DNA of 15,425 nt from an uncultured Eubacteriales bacterium (lineage in GTDB: Bacteria > Bacillota > Clostridia > Oscillospirales > Acutalibacteraceae). Positions 8,401 through 14,219 of the stretch are shown here, in pieces; within the stretch, counting starts at the first letter, position 1; every line of letters starts with the position of its first letter. The notes under the pieces are model-generated. The model saw only the letters and a program-made list of their open reading frames with translations. It made no database searches and was not told where the DNA came from. The position numbers were made by a program, and so were the translations under genes. The stretch is taken from assembly GCA_934462705.1 (NCBI GenBank), contig CAKSIH010000017.1, positions 1 through 15,425 of the forward strand, given 5' to 3'.

Positions 8401-9660
8401 TATAATGTGGGCATTTTGAGCGGTACCCCAACTTATAAAGGTGGGCTTGTTGGGTTGGTTGGGAGCGGCGCTGACACCACAACAAACAGCTATTGGCTTG
8501 AAGGCTGCGGCGCAACCTATGACTACGGCGACAGCAGCACTGAGATATGGAAAAAAACAGAGGCGGAGCTAAAAGGCACCGAGGTGCTTGACTTGTTGAA
8601 TTCAAGCACAGAGTACGGACCTTTCTATAAGGCTGATACCGCAAACGAAAATAGCGGTTACCCGGTTCTTTTGCCGAACATAAAGCTCGACGTGGTTTAC
8701 GTAGACCCTAGCAATGGCGACGATACTAACTCTGGCAACAGCGCGGGATATGCAGTTAAGAGCCCAGGCTTGGCTAAGCGCAGAGTGAACCGTGGCGGAA
8801 CAATCCGAGTATGCAGCCCTATTACGATTAGCGAAACTGAAACTTGGGACGGCACAGATTGGATGCTGGACGACAAGAAAGTTACGATTGAAGAAAATAC
8901 GGAAGGCCTTACGATGTTTGATGTGTCGGGAACTCTGACGGTTACGAATTTGAACTTTAAGGGTTCGGGCGCTGCGATTAACAATAATAACGGCACGGTT
9001 ATTAACCTCACTAAGGTGGAGTTTTTCAGAACCAAGGGCACAAGCTCTCCGATTACAAGCACTGGCACCGTGAGTGTGAGCGGCAAGGTGGTCATTCCGA
9101 AGATAATTTTAAGCTCTACTTCAGCTCAAATTACTGGTGCGAATAACCTTACAGATGGCAGCAGCATAGCAATTCAGGGCGCTGAAAATGACCATAAAGT
9201 TGTAGAAGGAAGTATGAGCGATGCTCAAAAGGCTTATTTTAAACCGGCCGACAGCGACAACTATAGGCTTATATACAATAATAGGTCTGGTCTGCATTAT
9301 TATAGAAGGCCTACGTGGTCGGTTAACATTAACACAGACACGCCAGGGCAAATAAAATTAACCCCGACTCTTACTAATTTTATTGACGGTGACAATCTTA
9401 CAATTAGTGTAGGCTACCCAGAACGTGCCACAAGTTTTACTATGGCGTATAACGACGACGATGCTAGCTGTAAATTTAGATTTAACGACCGTAATTTTGG
9501 CTTTACAGAAGCTAGTAATTACTACAGTTCAATTAGACTTACAAGCATCAACAATGGGGAACAAATATTACATTGTGATTACGGTTCCGATGAACCGAAA
9601 TATGCGGGTACATATACCGGCAAGGTAAAGCTTGAAGGAACGCTGACAGAAGCAACTTAA
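5416..9660 (+). CDS. Large secreted GLUG-repeat protein
   Basis: This 1414-residue protein is predicted to be exported and to act at or outside the cell surface; GLUG-type proteins are often adhesins. AAGGTG at 5405-5410 is five bases before ATG. The signal peptide is long, with a basic stretch (1-27), a hydrophobic core (about 28-50) and likely cleavage near EAA (59). Three supermodules start at D70, D424 and D777 with DTSW. Each continues with YSGxYFKLxADI and W.PIG, then six GLUG-like rungs of the form YAGGIVG, with CYNTGxVTA pieces, and closes with NSYWL. The C-terminus from about 1089 begins VYVDPSNGDD, typical of right-handed beta-helix surface proteins. I see no LPXTG, SLH or autotransporter signal, so anchoring is unknown. 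Two consecutive stops end it. Confidence 0.85.
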   Translation: MERGKTFIKKYLHGFPKKSQGRYSTKTYLCTVILLTAMILGIFTTPNLLLGQWQNTEAATTDTWNGSAIDTSWAGDGSEGNPYKIATGAQLAGLARKVNGGNSYSGQYFKLTADIDLAGKEWRPIGIGYGAYFYGNFDGGSHTISNLYIHDDNGNAALYVGLFGYTINGKISNLNVSGEINLNIEKTSYVGSIVGNGNSDVENCSSSVNISVTSTRAVYMGGIVGMHSSFKSIINCYNTGSVTAVTKSGSYAGGIVGWAGYILIGCYNTGEVTATGAGKAYAGGLVGTHNQLGKSTAITACYNIGKVAAKVTSSNGKAFAGGLWGLTVANETPGLTVYPINNSYWLKVDGGVEHAYWGAEKGEPSYIDGGSEYGKSEAELKSPEILELLNAASDVYVSDDNNVNGGYPILGKKEITESWMTVADTSWLVDGQGDTEDNPYIIKTAEQLAGIESLNSSTNDYSGKYFKLVADIDLGGRLWKPIGTKSTFCGNFDGDGHTISNLYINDSSYQYTGLFGKIWGKTTDGVTVGATVKNLNVSGNIISTFSTNAAYAGGIVGDVNVKGTIENCSSSVNISVKSSSIIYVGGIVGKLSNGSSNPHYVKYCSNTGTISAKSSGKGVYAGGIVGEHYSTNYIIGCYNTGSVTANGTTVYAGGLLGRYYYGTQYIQYSYNVGKVSAEGETKLVGGLAGGILSTAGGSISITNSYWLSTCGATEDYSGSGTTTRSKTKAELQESDVLDNLNKGGTIYEADKKVVNNGFPVFKSSTTSSTDTWDGTTDTSWTGSGSKADPYIITTGAQLAGLASKVNGGESYSGKYFKLTADINLGSKQWTPIGTDSNIFQGNFDGDGNTVSNLNINNTSSTYVGLFGYMQFATISNLNVSGNITACFSGGCAGGIVGNCNYGCTIEYCSSSVDITASGGNYFGGIAGYLNNSTIQYCYNTGNITSDSILGGIAGQGSSATIIGCYNIGTLEAAGNGFLCIGGIVAIGGNIYINYSYNVGILSGTPTYKGGLVGLVGSGADTTTNSYWLEGCGATYDYGDSSTEIWKKTEAELKGTEVLDLLNSSTEYGPFYKADTANENSGYPVLLPNIKLDVVYVDPSNGDDTNSGNSAGYAVKSPGLAKRRVNRGGTIRVCSPITISETETWDGTDWMLDDKKVTIEENTEGLTMFDVSGTLTVTNLNFKGSGAAINNNNGTVINLTKVEFFRTKGTSSPITSTGTVSVSGKVVIPKIILSSTSAQITGANNLTDGSSIAIQGAENDHKVVEGSMSDAQKAYFKPADSDNYRLIYNNRSGLHYYRRPTWSVNINTDTPGQIKLTPTLTNFIDGDNLTISVGYPERATSFTMAYNDDDASCKFRFNDRNFGFTEASNYYSSIRLTSINNGEQILHCDYGSDEPKYAGTYTGKVKLEGTLTEAT
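5623..8681 (+). repeat. Three tandem supermodules of about 1.06 kb in the GLUG gene
   Basis: The supermodules begin near 5623, 6685 and 7744, giving periods of 1062 and 1059 bp. The opening part of the third is nearly identical in DNA to the first (GCGCAGCTGGCGGGCCTTGC in both), while the second is more diverged. This suggests a later duplication or conversion between first and third. Each contains six GLUG-like rungs, 18 in total. Confidence 0.85.
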
Positions 9661-9664
9661 TAAG

Positions 9665-9705
9665 CGCAGGGTGAGCACGATTTATTGTGCTCACCCTGCG
9701 TTTTT
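9665..9705 (+). terminator. Strong terminator of the GLUG gene
   Basis: A perfect 14-bp stem (CGCAGGGTGAGCAC at 9665-9678 with GTGCTCACCCTGCG at 9687-9700), an 8-base loop and a T5 run. It starts five bases after the stop codon. Confidence 0.95.
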
Positions 9706-9984
9706 GCTAGCAAGGAACGTTAATCTCATATACTGTAATTTTGGGTTTGTATAAAAAATCATTTTAAATTTTATTTTTAGAATAGGTCTCTAAAATTCTG
9801 TGCTCAGGTATAGTTTTTATAATAATTTTAACATTAATTCGATTATATCATAGATTGGCCATCATATCAATTTTAGTTTGGTTAATTACATAGGTGGTTT
9901 TACTTTTTTAGTATTATAATATCAAATTTAAATTTAAAGAAAATTTATGACGATACTAAAAGTAAGGCCAAAAAATGTTGAAGT
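9706..9984. other. AT-rich intergenic stretch
   Basis: I see no gene, RNA gene or clear structured element here. It runs from the GLUG terminator to the promoter of the following pseudogene. Confidence 0.5.
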
Positions 9985-10013
9985 TTGTCTTTTTTCGTTT
10001 TTTGTGATACAAT
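9985..10013 (+). promoter_or_regulatory. Promoter before the decayed gene
   Basis: TTGTCT (9985-9990), a 17-bp spacer and TACAAT (10008-10013), with an extended -10 TGA directly before it. The start site would be near 10020, about 22 bases before the ATG. Confidence 0.65.
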
Positions 10014-10041
10014 AATGCATTTAAGAGATGAGGTGCTATTG

Positions 10042-10999
10042 ATGAGCTTTTATTTAGATGAAATTGAATTATATTTGAAGACAAAATTAGAAACACGTTT
10101 ACGAAAATATGGAGTATCTGATGAATTTTCAAAAAAGTTATATTAAACGTTAGGAAGCAAATATACTCTTTTATTAGTATATTGAATGATTTATGAATTA
10201 GAAAAGTCTTATGCGTAATAGGTTTAGAAGATGGTACTTTTTATTTGCTAAAAGCTAAATTAAATATTAAATGTTTTGTTGTAGTTGCTATAAGAAATAG
10301 TTTAGTAGAGTCAATACATAGTGTTGATTTTAGAAAAGTTGGATTAATTGAATATATTCCAGGGAACCCAATGAAAGAAGTTACTGCGGAAGCTATTACT
10401 TATTTTAACAAAATTGATTTTTGCGAAATGTGTAAAAAAATAAATGCAGTAAATAACTTTGACTATTATCAAAAAATTATAAAATAATATCTTGTATCTT
10501 GGGAAGCTTTAAAGCAAATCGCTGGTTCCAATGCTAATAAAATATCTTATTTGCTTATTGAATCAAAAATTCCTAAATTTCCAGAGTTAAATAAAGAGTT
10601 AAATAATATGTCTACAGAAAATATCGGTGCGACATCATATTTAGATGGAATGTCTGAAGAGTTGACGGATTTTTGCTAAATATATTGAAAAATATTCGGA
10701 ATCAGAAATTACCATATTTTTATACTGATAGTTTTAAATATACAACTAGAAACTTAAAAAAACTTATGAAAATAATTGAGTTTGTTCTTACAAATAATGC
10801 AATATTTATTACTAATAATTATTGCATAAAAAATGGTTATATTGAAAGAAGAAGGATTTTATGTTGTGCAGAACATAATACAATGAATTTTTTACGTAAC
10901 TTAAATAATACTACGGGTCTAGGTTATTATCATAAAAATATTTTAAAATCCGTAGGAAAAGAGCACGCAGTGTATATTTTCAAAAAATTAGCAGAATAA
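10042..10999 (+). pseudogene. Decayed gene of about 318 codons, unknown family
   Basis: GAGGTG (about 10029-10034) precedes an ATG opening MSFYLDEIELYLKTK. The frame stops at 10146 (taa) but the neighbouring frame continues LNVRKQIYSFISILNDL, meets an in-frame TGA (10194), then reads IRKVLCVIGLEDGTFYLLK to QKIIK. A TAA at 10485-10487 interrupts, and the same frame goes on with WEALKQIAGSNANKISYLL to ELTDF. A frameshift in a T-run near 10675 leads to AKYIEKYSESEITIFLY. Another shift near 10725 restores a frame running to KKLAE and the stop at 10997-10999. So there are about five lesions in one formerly continuous protein. The pieces keep good protein character, so decay may be fairly recent. 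No family is recognised. Confidence 0.65.
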
Positions 11000-11228
11000 A
11001 TATAATTACATCAAATAAAAATATATCAATGATTTGCTAGATGGTTATATATTTTCACACATCTTACTATCTAAAAGTCATCTCGTGCATTTATATTAAA
11101 GTTTGATTGATTAGACGGGCAACCTCAGCTGGCATGCCGCAGTGTATGACCACACAGAACCTGTTGCGTTCATGGTTTAAACGTGGCTTTTTGCTTTATT
11201 ACTCACGACTAAGCTCTCAGATCCCTTT
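11000..11228. other. Non-genic stretch with a GC-richer island
   Basis: No complete gene is seen. At 11091-11195 the minus strand has a 34-codon stop-to-stop frame containing LNHERNRFCVVIHCGMP, and its shifted frame has ATG followed by NATGSVWSYTAACQLRLPV and a stop. The island is richer in GC than its flanks. It may be a relic or part of a dispersed intergenic element; I cannot decide which. Confidence 0.35.
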
Positions 11229-11277
11229 AGGATTTAATTAATTTTCTTTTGCAGCCTTTATGCACTAATGTACAACT
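11229..11277 (-). repeat. Degenerate intergenic repeat, copy 3
   Basis: On the minus strand this reads AGTTGTACATTAGTGCATAA, then AGGCTGCAAAAGAAAATTAA and AATCCT. It aligns along its length with copy 2 (11444-11490), but is the most diverged of the three. Confidence 0.55.
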
Positions 11278-11328
11278 CTAAATAAAAAGTGCACACCTTT
11301 TTGGAAATATCGGAGCAAACGTGCTATT

Positions 11329-11376
11329 GTATCAAAAGTCTAGTGACCAGGCACAATTTCACGTGTCTATTGATAC
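11329..11376. repeat. Inverted repeat before the terminator hairpin
   Basis: GTATCAA (11329-11335) and TTGATAC (11370-11376) are a perfect 7-bp inverted repeat. Inner bases GTGA/TCAC can also pair. It lies just ahead of the terminator at 11383 and could be an upstream stem of the same short RNA. Confidence 0.4.
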
Positions 11377-11382
11377 GAGCTG

Positions 11383-11415
11383 AGAGCCCAGCATTGCTGG
11401 GCTCTTTCGCTTTTT
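11383..11415 (+). terminator. Strong hairpin terminator in the non-coding tract
   Basis: The perfect 10-bp stem AGAGCCCAGC / GCTGGGCTCT has a 3-base loop and is followed by TTCGCTTTTT. No intact plus-strand gene ends nearby (the pseudogene stops 384 bp upstream), so it may end a small RNA or the decayed gene's long transcript. Confidence 0.7.
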
Positions 11416-11443
11416 ATAAAAATTCCCGCAAAATCCATTCGAC

Positions 11444-11490
11444 AGGATTCAGTTAATTTCTTTTGCATCTTTCGTGCTCTAGTGCACACC
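11444..11490 (-). repeat. Degenerate intergenic repeat, copy 2
   Basis: On the minus strand: GGTGTGCACTAGAGCACGAA, then AGATGCAAAAGAAATTAACT and GAATCCT. It is adjacent to copy 1, one base apart, in the same orientation. Confidence 0.6.
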
Positions 11491-11491
11491 C

Positions 11492-11533
11492 ACTTAATTA
11501 TTTTCCGAGCTTTCGTGCACTAGTATGCACACC
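11492..11533 (-). repeat. Degenerate intergenic repeat, copy 1
   Basis: On the minus strand: GGTGTGCATACTAGTGCACG followed by AAAGCTCGGAAAATAATTAAGT. The core GTGCA..TAGTGCAC is itself an imperfect inverted repeat. Confidence 0.6.
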
Positions 11534-11653
11534 CCTTAATTTTTTGCCTTGTATAAACCTATATCACGCCAAGTATTTTAAGGGGTTTAACACAATCCTT
11601 ATATCCTCGATAGTAAACATAGCTTTGCTCCATCGCCATAATATTAAAAACAT
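11534..11653. other. Short non-genic gap
   Basis: I see no gene here. CCCCTTAA (11532-11539) and TTAAGGGG (11578-11585) form an 8-bp inverted repeat with a 38-base centre and no T-run, so it is not a convincing terminator for the minus-strand operon that ends at 11654. Confidence 0.35.
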
Positions 11654-11845
11654 TCATCTCATGTTTTTTTTGAAATCCCGGTCCTCCTTCGGCATTCTAT
11701 CTACCACTTCATCAAATTTATTTGCATTATCTCTCTCATCCTTTTTACATGCCTTGTATTCTGGATTTTTCTTTTCTAGATCAGAAATCACATCGTCAAG
11801 TCTGCCATCCATAAAGTCTTGTACATCTAATTCAAAATCTGACAT
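11654..11845 (-). CDS. Small charged helical protein, unknown function
   Basis: This 63-residue protein is acidic/basic and predicted helical throughout (MSDFELDVQDFMDGRLDDVI at the start, then Lys/Glu/Asp-rich). The frame stays open upstream to an ATG at 11902, but I choose the ATG at 11845. GGAGG lies nine bases before it, and its A overlaps the upstream gene's stop (TAATG), a usual sign of translational coupling. No signal peptide, membrane segment or known motif is visible. It is the second gene of a minus-strand pair, divergent from a small XRE regulator. Confidence 0.65.
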   Translation of the reverse strand: MSDFELDVQDFMDGRLDDVISDLEKKNPEYKACKKDERDNANKFDEVVDRMPKEDRDFKKNMR

Positions 11846-12504
11846 TACATTTTTCCTCCAATCATTAATTGAAACACTTGTTTTGATGTTTCCTGATTGC
11901 AATAATTCAGCATTTCAACACATTTGAATACTATCTGCTGCGTAAATACCATTCCTGCGGAACATATTAAAAATATTTCGAATATCAAATCATTAAGGTA
12001 TTCCATCTGCTGCTCGTCAACTTTTTTTATTATTTTCTCATAGCAATCGTCCAGCCTAGAATAATCTACTCTGCTTAAAACTTTATTCTTTAAATGAATC
12101 ATAAATTCATCATCAAACTGCTTCAAATTATCTAATAAAATTTTCGCTGCGTAAAATTCAGCTTTTGTGTGTCTGTCAGCAATTGACACAGGATTCTCAT
12201 CTATATATTTTTCTACAATATCAAAATACTGACTTTTTTCACCATCTGTATTGGTTTCACACAGTATATAGCAGTCTCCAAGTATCTCCTGGCATTTTTT
12301 ATCACTCATCCGAATGGTACTTTGCAAATCCAAAACATTCAAGACCTCTAAAACTGCTGATAAATAATTGTCTAAGAGAAATTTCTTTTCCCCAAGCTCA
12401 TCTTTCAAAATTTCTATACGTTTACAAAATTTTTTAAATGAATCATAAATATATTCGCAACTTGGGCCAGAGAAAAAATTTTCACAATTTTTAAAAACAT
12501 TCAT
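11845..12504 (-). CDS. Helical cytosolic protein, unknown function
   Basis: This 219-residue protein begins MNVFKNCENFF and ends IGGKM. It is not recognised. It appears all-helical and soluble, with many cysteines (for example C7, C16, C27) but no clear metal-site spacing; a more hydrophobic helix lies near 170-190 (FEIFLICSAGMVFTQQIV). GGGAG lies seven bases before ATG on the minus strand. A near-consensus promoter precedes it and the next gene overlaps its stop by one base, so the two form an operon. The divergent XRE gene is a likely regulator of the pair. A toxin-antitoxin or defence-related role is possible from context only. Confidence 0.7.
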   Translation of the reverse strand: MNVFKNCENFFSGPSCEYIYDSFKKFCKRIEILKDELGEKKFLLDNYLSAVLEVLNVLDLQSTIRMSDKKCQEILGDCYILCETNTDGEKSQYFDIVEKYIDENPVSIADRHTKAEFYAAKILLDNLKQFDDEFMIHLKNKVLSRVDYSRLDDCYEKIIKKVDEQQMEYLNDLIFEIFLICSAGMVFTQQIVFKCVEMLNYCNQETSKQVFQLMIGGKM

Positions 12505-12533
12505 GTTAAAACTCCCTTTTTACGTTTCATTGG

Positions 12534-12578
12534 TGTAATTATATCCTAAAAAAATGTTAAAGTCAATATAAAATTACA
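12534..12578. promoter_or_regulatory. Candidate operator pair between divergent genes
   Basis: TGTAATT on the plus strand (12534-12540) and its reverse AATTACA (12572-12578) face each other across the divergent promoter region. The wider arms GTAATTATAT and ATATAAAATTAC are an imperfect inverted repeat. They would suit autoregulation by the XRE protein. A third copy of the motif is at 12898-12907. Confidence 0.45.
12538..12566 (-). promoter_or_regulatory. Promoter of the 219-aa/63-aa operon
   Basis: On the minus strand: TTGACT (12566-12561), a 17-bp spacer and a perfect TATAAT (12543-12538). It overlaps the candidate TGTAATT operator at 12534-12540. Confidence 0.8.
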
Positions 12579-12595
12579 TTTATGAGGTGTAAAAG

Positions 12596-12850
12596 TTGAA
12601 GACAATAACATTCTGGGGACATAAAAATATAATATATAAAAATCTGCAAAAAGAACGTGCAAAGCAAAACATATCTCAGCAAGACCTTGCAAGTCGTCTG
12701 CAAACTATGGGTGTCTGTATTGATCAACAGGCAATCAGCAAAATAGAACTTGATAAAAGGATTGTCACTGACTATGAACTAGCCTGCATTTGTAAGGCGC
12801 TTAAGGTTGACGAAAAAACGTTATTAGACAAAAATATACAATGCATGTAA
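12596..12850 (+). CDS. XRE-family helix-turn-helix regulator
   Basis: This 84-residue DNA-binding protein is predicted to bind operator DNA and control transcription. The helix-turn-helix spans about residues 19-75: LQKERAKQNISQQDLASRL (helices 1-2), QQAISKIELDKR (recognition helix) and a closing helix with ELACICKALKVDEKTLL. The start is TTG at 12596, six bases after GAGGTG (12584-12589); no ATG is available at that distance. There is no extra effector domain. It is divergent from the two-gene operon at 11654-12504, with candidate operator motifs between them, so it probably represses that operon and itself. GCATGTAA at its stop pairs with TTACATGC at 12882-12889 as a long-loop inverted repeat without a T-run. 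Confidence 0.85.
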   Translation: MKTITFWGHKNIIYKNLQKERAKQNISQQDLASRLQTMGVCIDQQAISKIELDKRIVTDYELACICKALKVDEKTLLDKNIQCM

Positions 12851-12894
12851 AGGCAGAAAAAATCACCGTCCTTTCTTATCCTTACATGCGCCTC

Positions 12895-12923
12895 TTGTGT
12901 AATTACATATTTTAAGATATAAT
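12895..12923 (+). promoter_or_regulatory. Promoter with a TGTAATTACA palindrome over the -35
   Basis: TTGTGT (12895-12900), a 17-bp spacer and a perfect TATAAT (12918-12923). The perfect palindrome TGTAATTACA (12898-12907) overlaps the -35 and matches the motif in the XRE divergent region. The -35 is weak. Confidence 0.5.
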
Positions 12924-12929
12924 TAAATA

Positions 12930-13020
12930 GTTATGGTGTCGCTTTTGCGATTGTGAAGGGTAGCTATCTTACCTTTTGCAGGGCTGATATACTGTGAATA
13001 TATCAGTCTGCCATGACATT
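12930..13020 (+). ncRNA. Candidate small structured RNA
   Basis: Three hairpins follow the promoter at 12895-12923: TCGC-TTTT-GCGA (12939-12950), AAGGGTA/TACCTTT (12956-12962 with 12970-12976), and GCAG..CTGATATA/TATATCAG.CTGC (12978-13011). Only a seven-codon frame (MVSLLRL) starts in it. A T5 run follows the last stem after a few bases, so termination there would be weak. No known RNA family is recognised, and an unrelated inverted-repeat element is the alternative. From 13021 to 13090 I see nothing more. Confidence 0.35.
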
Positions 13021-13091
13021 TTTATTATAAATTCCGTATTTTATATAAACTCTAAAAATTAAATAAGTCAAAATATTTTTAAGATAAAAAT

Positions 13092-13137
13092 AAAAAAGCC
13101 AGCTCATATCACAGGTTTTAGCCTATCATGAGCTGAC
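13092..13137 (-). terminator. Terminator of the orphan cassette
   Basis: On the minus strand the stem is G(T)CAGCTCAT.. with ..ATGAGCTG(G)C (13098-13115 and 13122-13137) followed by TTTTTT. It starts about ten bases after the cassette stop and resembles the hairpins at 13856-13906 and 15341-15391. Confidence 0.85.
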
Positions 13138-13146
13138 TTTGTCTAT

Positions 13147-13428
13147 TTATATTGTCCTATCCCAAACAGTTACTTTAGTAATTACGTCTCGTAGTCGATC
13201 TTCGCCAACCATGTATTCAAGTACTTCGTCAGCATCTTTGCAAATTTTCTCGGTTTCCTGTTTATTTGCTTCCGATATACTAATTCCAAAAGCTCTGTGT
13301 GTTATGCTATATCTTTTATTCTTCCATTCAAAATCAACCTCGCCACCTTGCTGCATGCACCATTTAAAGTCACTAATGGTTACAAATCTATTTTGTTCTG
13401 TAGTGTTTGCTTGTACTAAAGTTTTCAA
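13147..13428 (-). CDS. Immunity-like protein, internal TTG start
   Basis: The 93-residue C-terminal part of the orphan cassette can be translated alone. AAGGAG (minus strand 13442-13437) lies eight bases before TTG at 13428. The sequence carries TISDFKWCMQQGGEVDFEW, SITHRAFGISISEA and a VLEYMVGEDRLRDVITKV end. Similar small proteins with EFEWK..Y, DEVLEY and RLRDVITKV are, from memory, often encoded after polymorphic-toxin tails in Bacillota. The nested start is at the matching place in the upstream copy, where it is an ATG. Immunity function is inference. Confidence 0.5.
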   Translation of the reverse strand: MKTLVQANTTEQNRFVTISDFKWCMQQGGEVDFEWKNKRYSITHRAFGISISEANKQETEKICKDADEVLEYMVGEDRLRDVITKVTVWDRTI

Positions 13429-13881
13429 AATTTTCACTCCTTGGTATAGTTTAAATTCAGGTACGTTGCCGTCTGAATAATTAATGTGTGGACCTAAATG
13501 AGGATAACCGTTGTTCCAGTCTACTTCGTGGTCATGTGGGCTAGAGTGCGCCCAGGGCTGATTATGATCAGTGTAATGCCTTTCCATGATAGCACGCCCA
13601 TCTTCGCCAATTTTCGTTTCGAATCTTTCTCCATTCGGCTTTATATATTCTTTAATTTCACCTGGTATACCTATAAACCTTTGGTCTTGAGGTTTGTTCG
13701 GGGAAAGCCGCCAGGAGCCGCCATGCGAGTAGCCCATGCCTTTTTCAGAGAAGATGAATCTGGATTTTTTTATAATTATACCATCTTTTACCGATTTTTG
13801 TCCAGTTTGGCACTTTACAAATGCTCTAAGATTACATAATATTTTTAATCTATAAGATAAAAACCAGCTCTTAGTACACAC
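13147..13881 (-). CDS. Orphan toxin/immunity-like cassette without DUF4417 part
   Basis: The open frame covers 244 codons, but homology to the full-length gene upstream begins only at TGQKSVKDGIIIK (13806). The ATG at 13881 lies inside the preceding terminator hairpin, with no ribosome binding site, so this is not a credible start. The toxin-like part (about 26-151) has GMGYSHGGSW and the His-rich RHYTDHNQPWAHSSPHDH. The immunity-like part follows in frame and ends KVTVWDRTI, identical at the end to the upstream gene. As it stands the toxin-like part probably is not translated, and it looks like a silent tail that could recombine onto the DUF4417 carrier. Toxin activity is inferred only from the arrangement and the His motif. 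Confidence 0.6.
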   Translation of the reverse strand: MCTKSWFLSYRLKILCNLRAFVKCQTGQKSVKDGIIIKKSRFIFSEKGMGYSHGGSWRLSPNKPQDQRFIGIPGEIKEYIKPNGERFETKIGEDGRAIMERHYTDHNQPWAHSSPHDHEVDWNNGYPHLGPHINYSDGNVPEFKLYQGVKILKTLVQANTTEQNRFVTISDFKWCMQQGGEVDFEWKNKRYSITHRAFGISISEANKQETEKICKDADEVLEYMVGEDRLRDVITKVTVWDRTI

Positions 13882-13906
13882 TTCTGCACTATTCTAAGCT
13901 GGTTTT
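13856..13906 (-). terminator. Terminator of the DUF4417 fusion gene
   Basis: On the minus strand: stem AAACCAGCTTAG / CTCTTAAGAGC-type arms (13861-13874 with 13894-13905) followed by TTTTTA. It starts about six bases after the stop and closes the full-length gene. Confidence 0.8.
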
Positions 13907-13910
13907 CCAT

Positions 13911-14219
13911 TTATATTGTTCTATCCCATACCGTCACTTTAGTAATTACATCACGCAGCCTATCTTCACCAACCTTGTACTCTAAAACTTCATCGGCATT
14001 ATCACACCATTTCTCAGTCTCAGGTTTATATGCTTCTGAGATACACATCTGGATTTCTGAATTCGGTGTTTTTTGAAGCTTACCGAAAGCACAATATACT
14101 TTGTTCTTCCATTCAAATTCAATCTCTCCGCCTCTTTTTAAACACCATTTAAAATCACTAATAGTTGTAAATCTATTTTGTTCTGGTGTATTTGATTCTG
14201 TAATTATATTTATTTTCAT
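13911..14219 (-). CDS. Nested immunity-like protein with its own RBS and ATG
   Basis: An in-frame ATG at 14219 (M352 of the fusion) follows AAAGGA (minus strand, about 14232-14227) by seven bases and would give a 102-residue protein ending KVTVWDRTI. The homologous position in the orphan copy also has a ribosome binding site. The start is where the sequence changes from the His-rich module to the part with TISDFKWCLKRGGEIEFEW. It could be made both as a fusion tail and as a separate protein; this is inference. Confidence 0.5.
   Translation of the reverse strand: MKINIITESNTPEQNRFTTISDFKWCLKRGGEIEFEWKNKVYCAFGKLQKTPNSEIQMCISEAYKPETEKWCDNADEVLEYKVGEDRLRDVITKVTVWDRTI

Noticed and set aside
8390..9351. 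Several minus-strand frames within the GLUG gene
   Set aside because: All are antisense to a long, well-supported gene with clear repeats, and are by-products of its codon pattern.
11301..11330. Promoter TTGGAA - 18 bp - TATTGT for a small RNA ending at 11415
   Set aside because: The -10 is poor, and the start site near 11337 would leave out the left arm of the inverted repeat at 11329-11335.
11229..11533. CRISPR-like array
   Set aside because: Only three imperfect copies with spacers of 1 and 167 bp; not regular and no cas gene is visible.
11463..11927. 154-codon plus-strand frame
   Set aside because: It runs over the repeat copies and antisense to the better supported 63-residue gene and the end of the 219-residue gene; no ribosome binding site.
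12843..12889. Terminator after the XRE gene
   Set aside because: GCATGTAA and TTACATGC can pair, but the loop is about 30 bases and no T-run follows.
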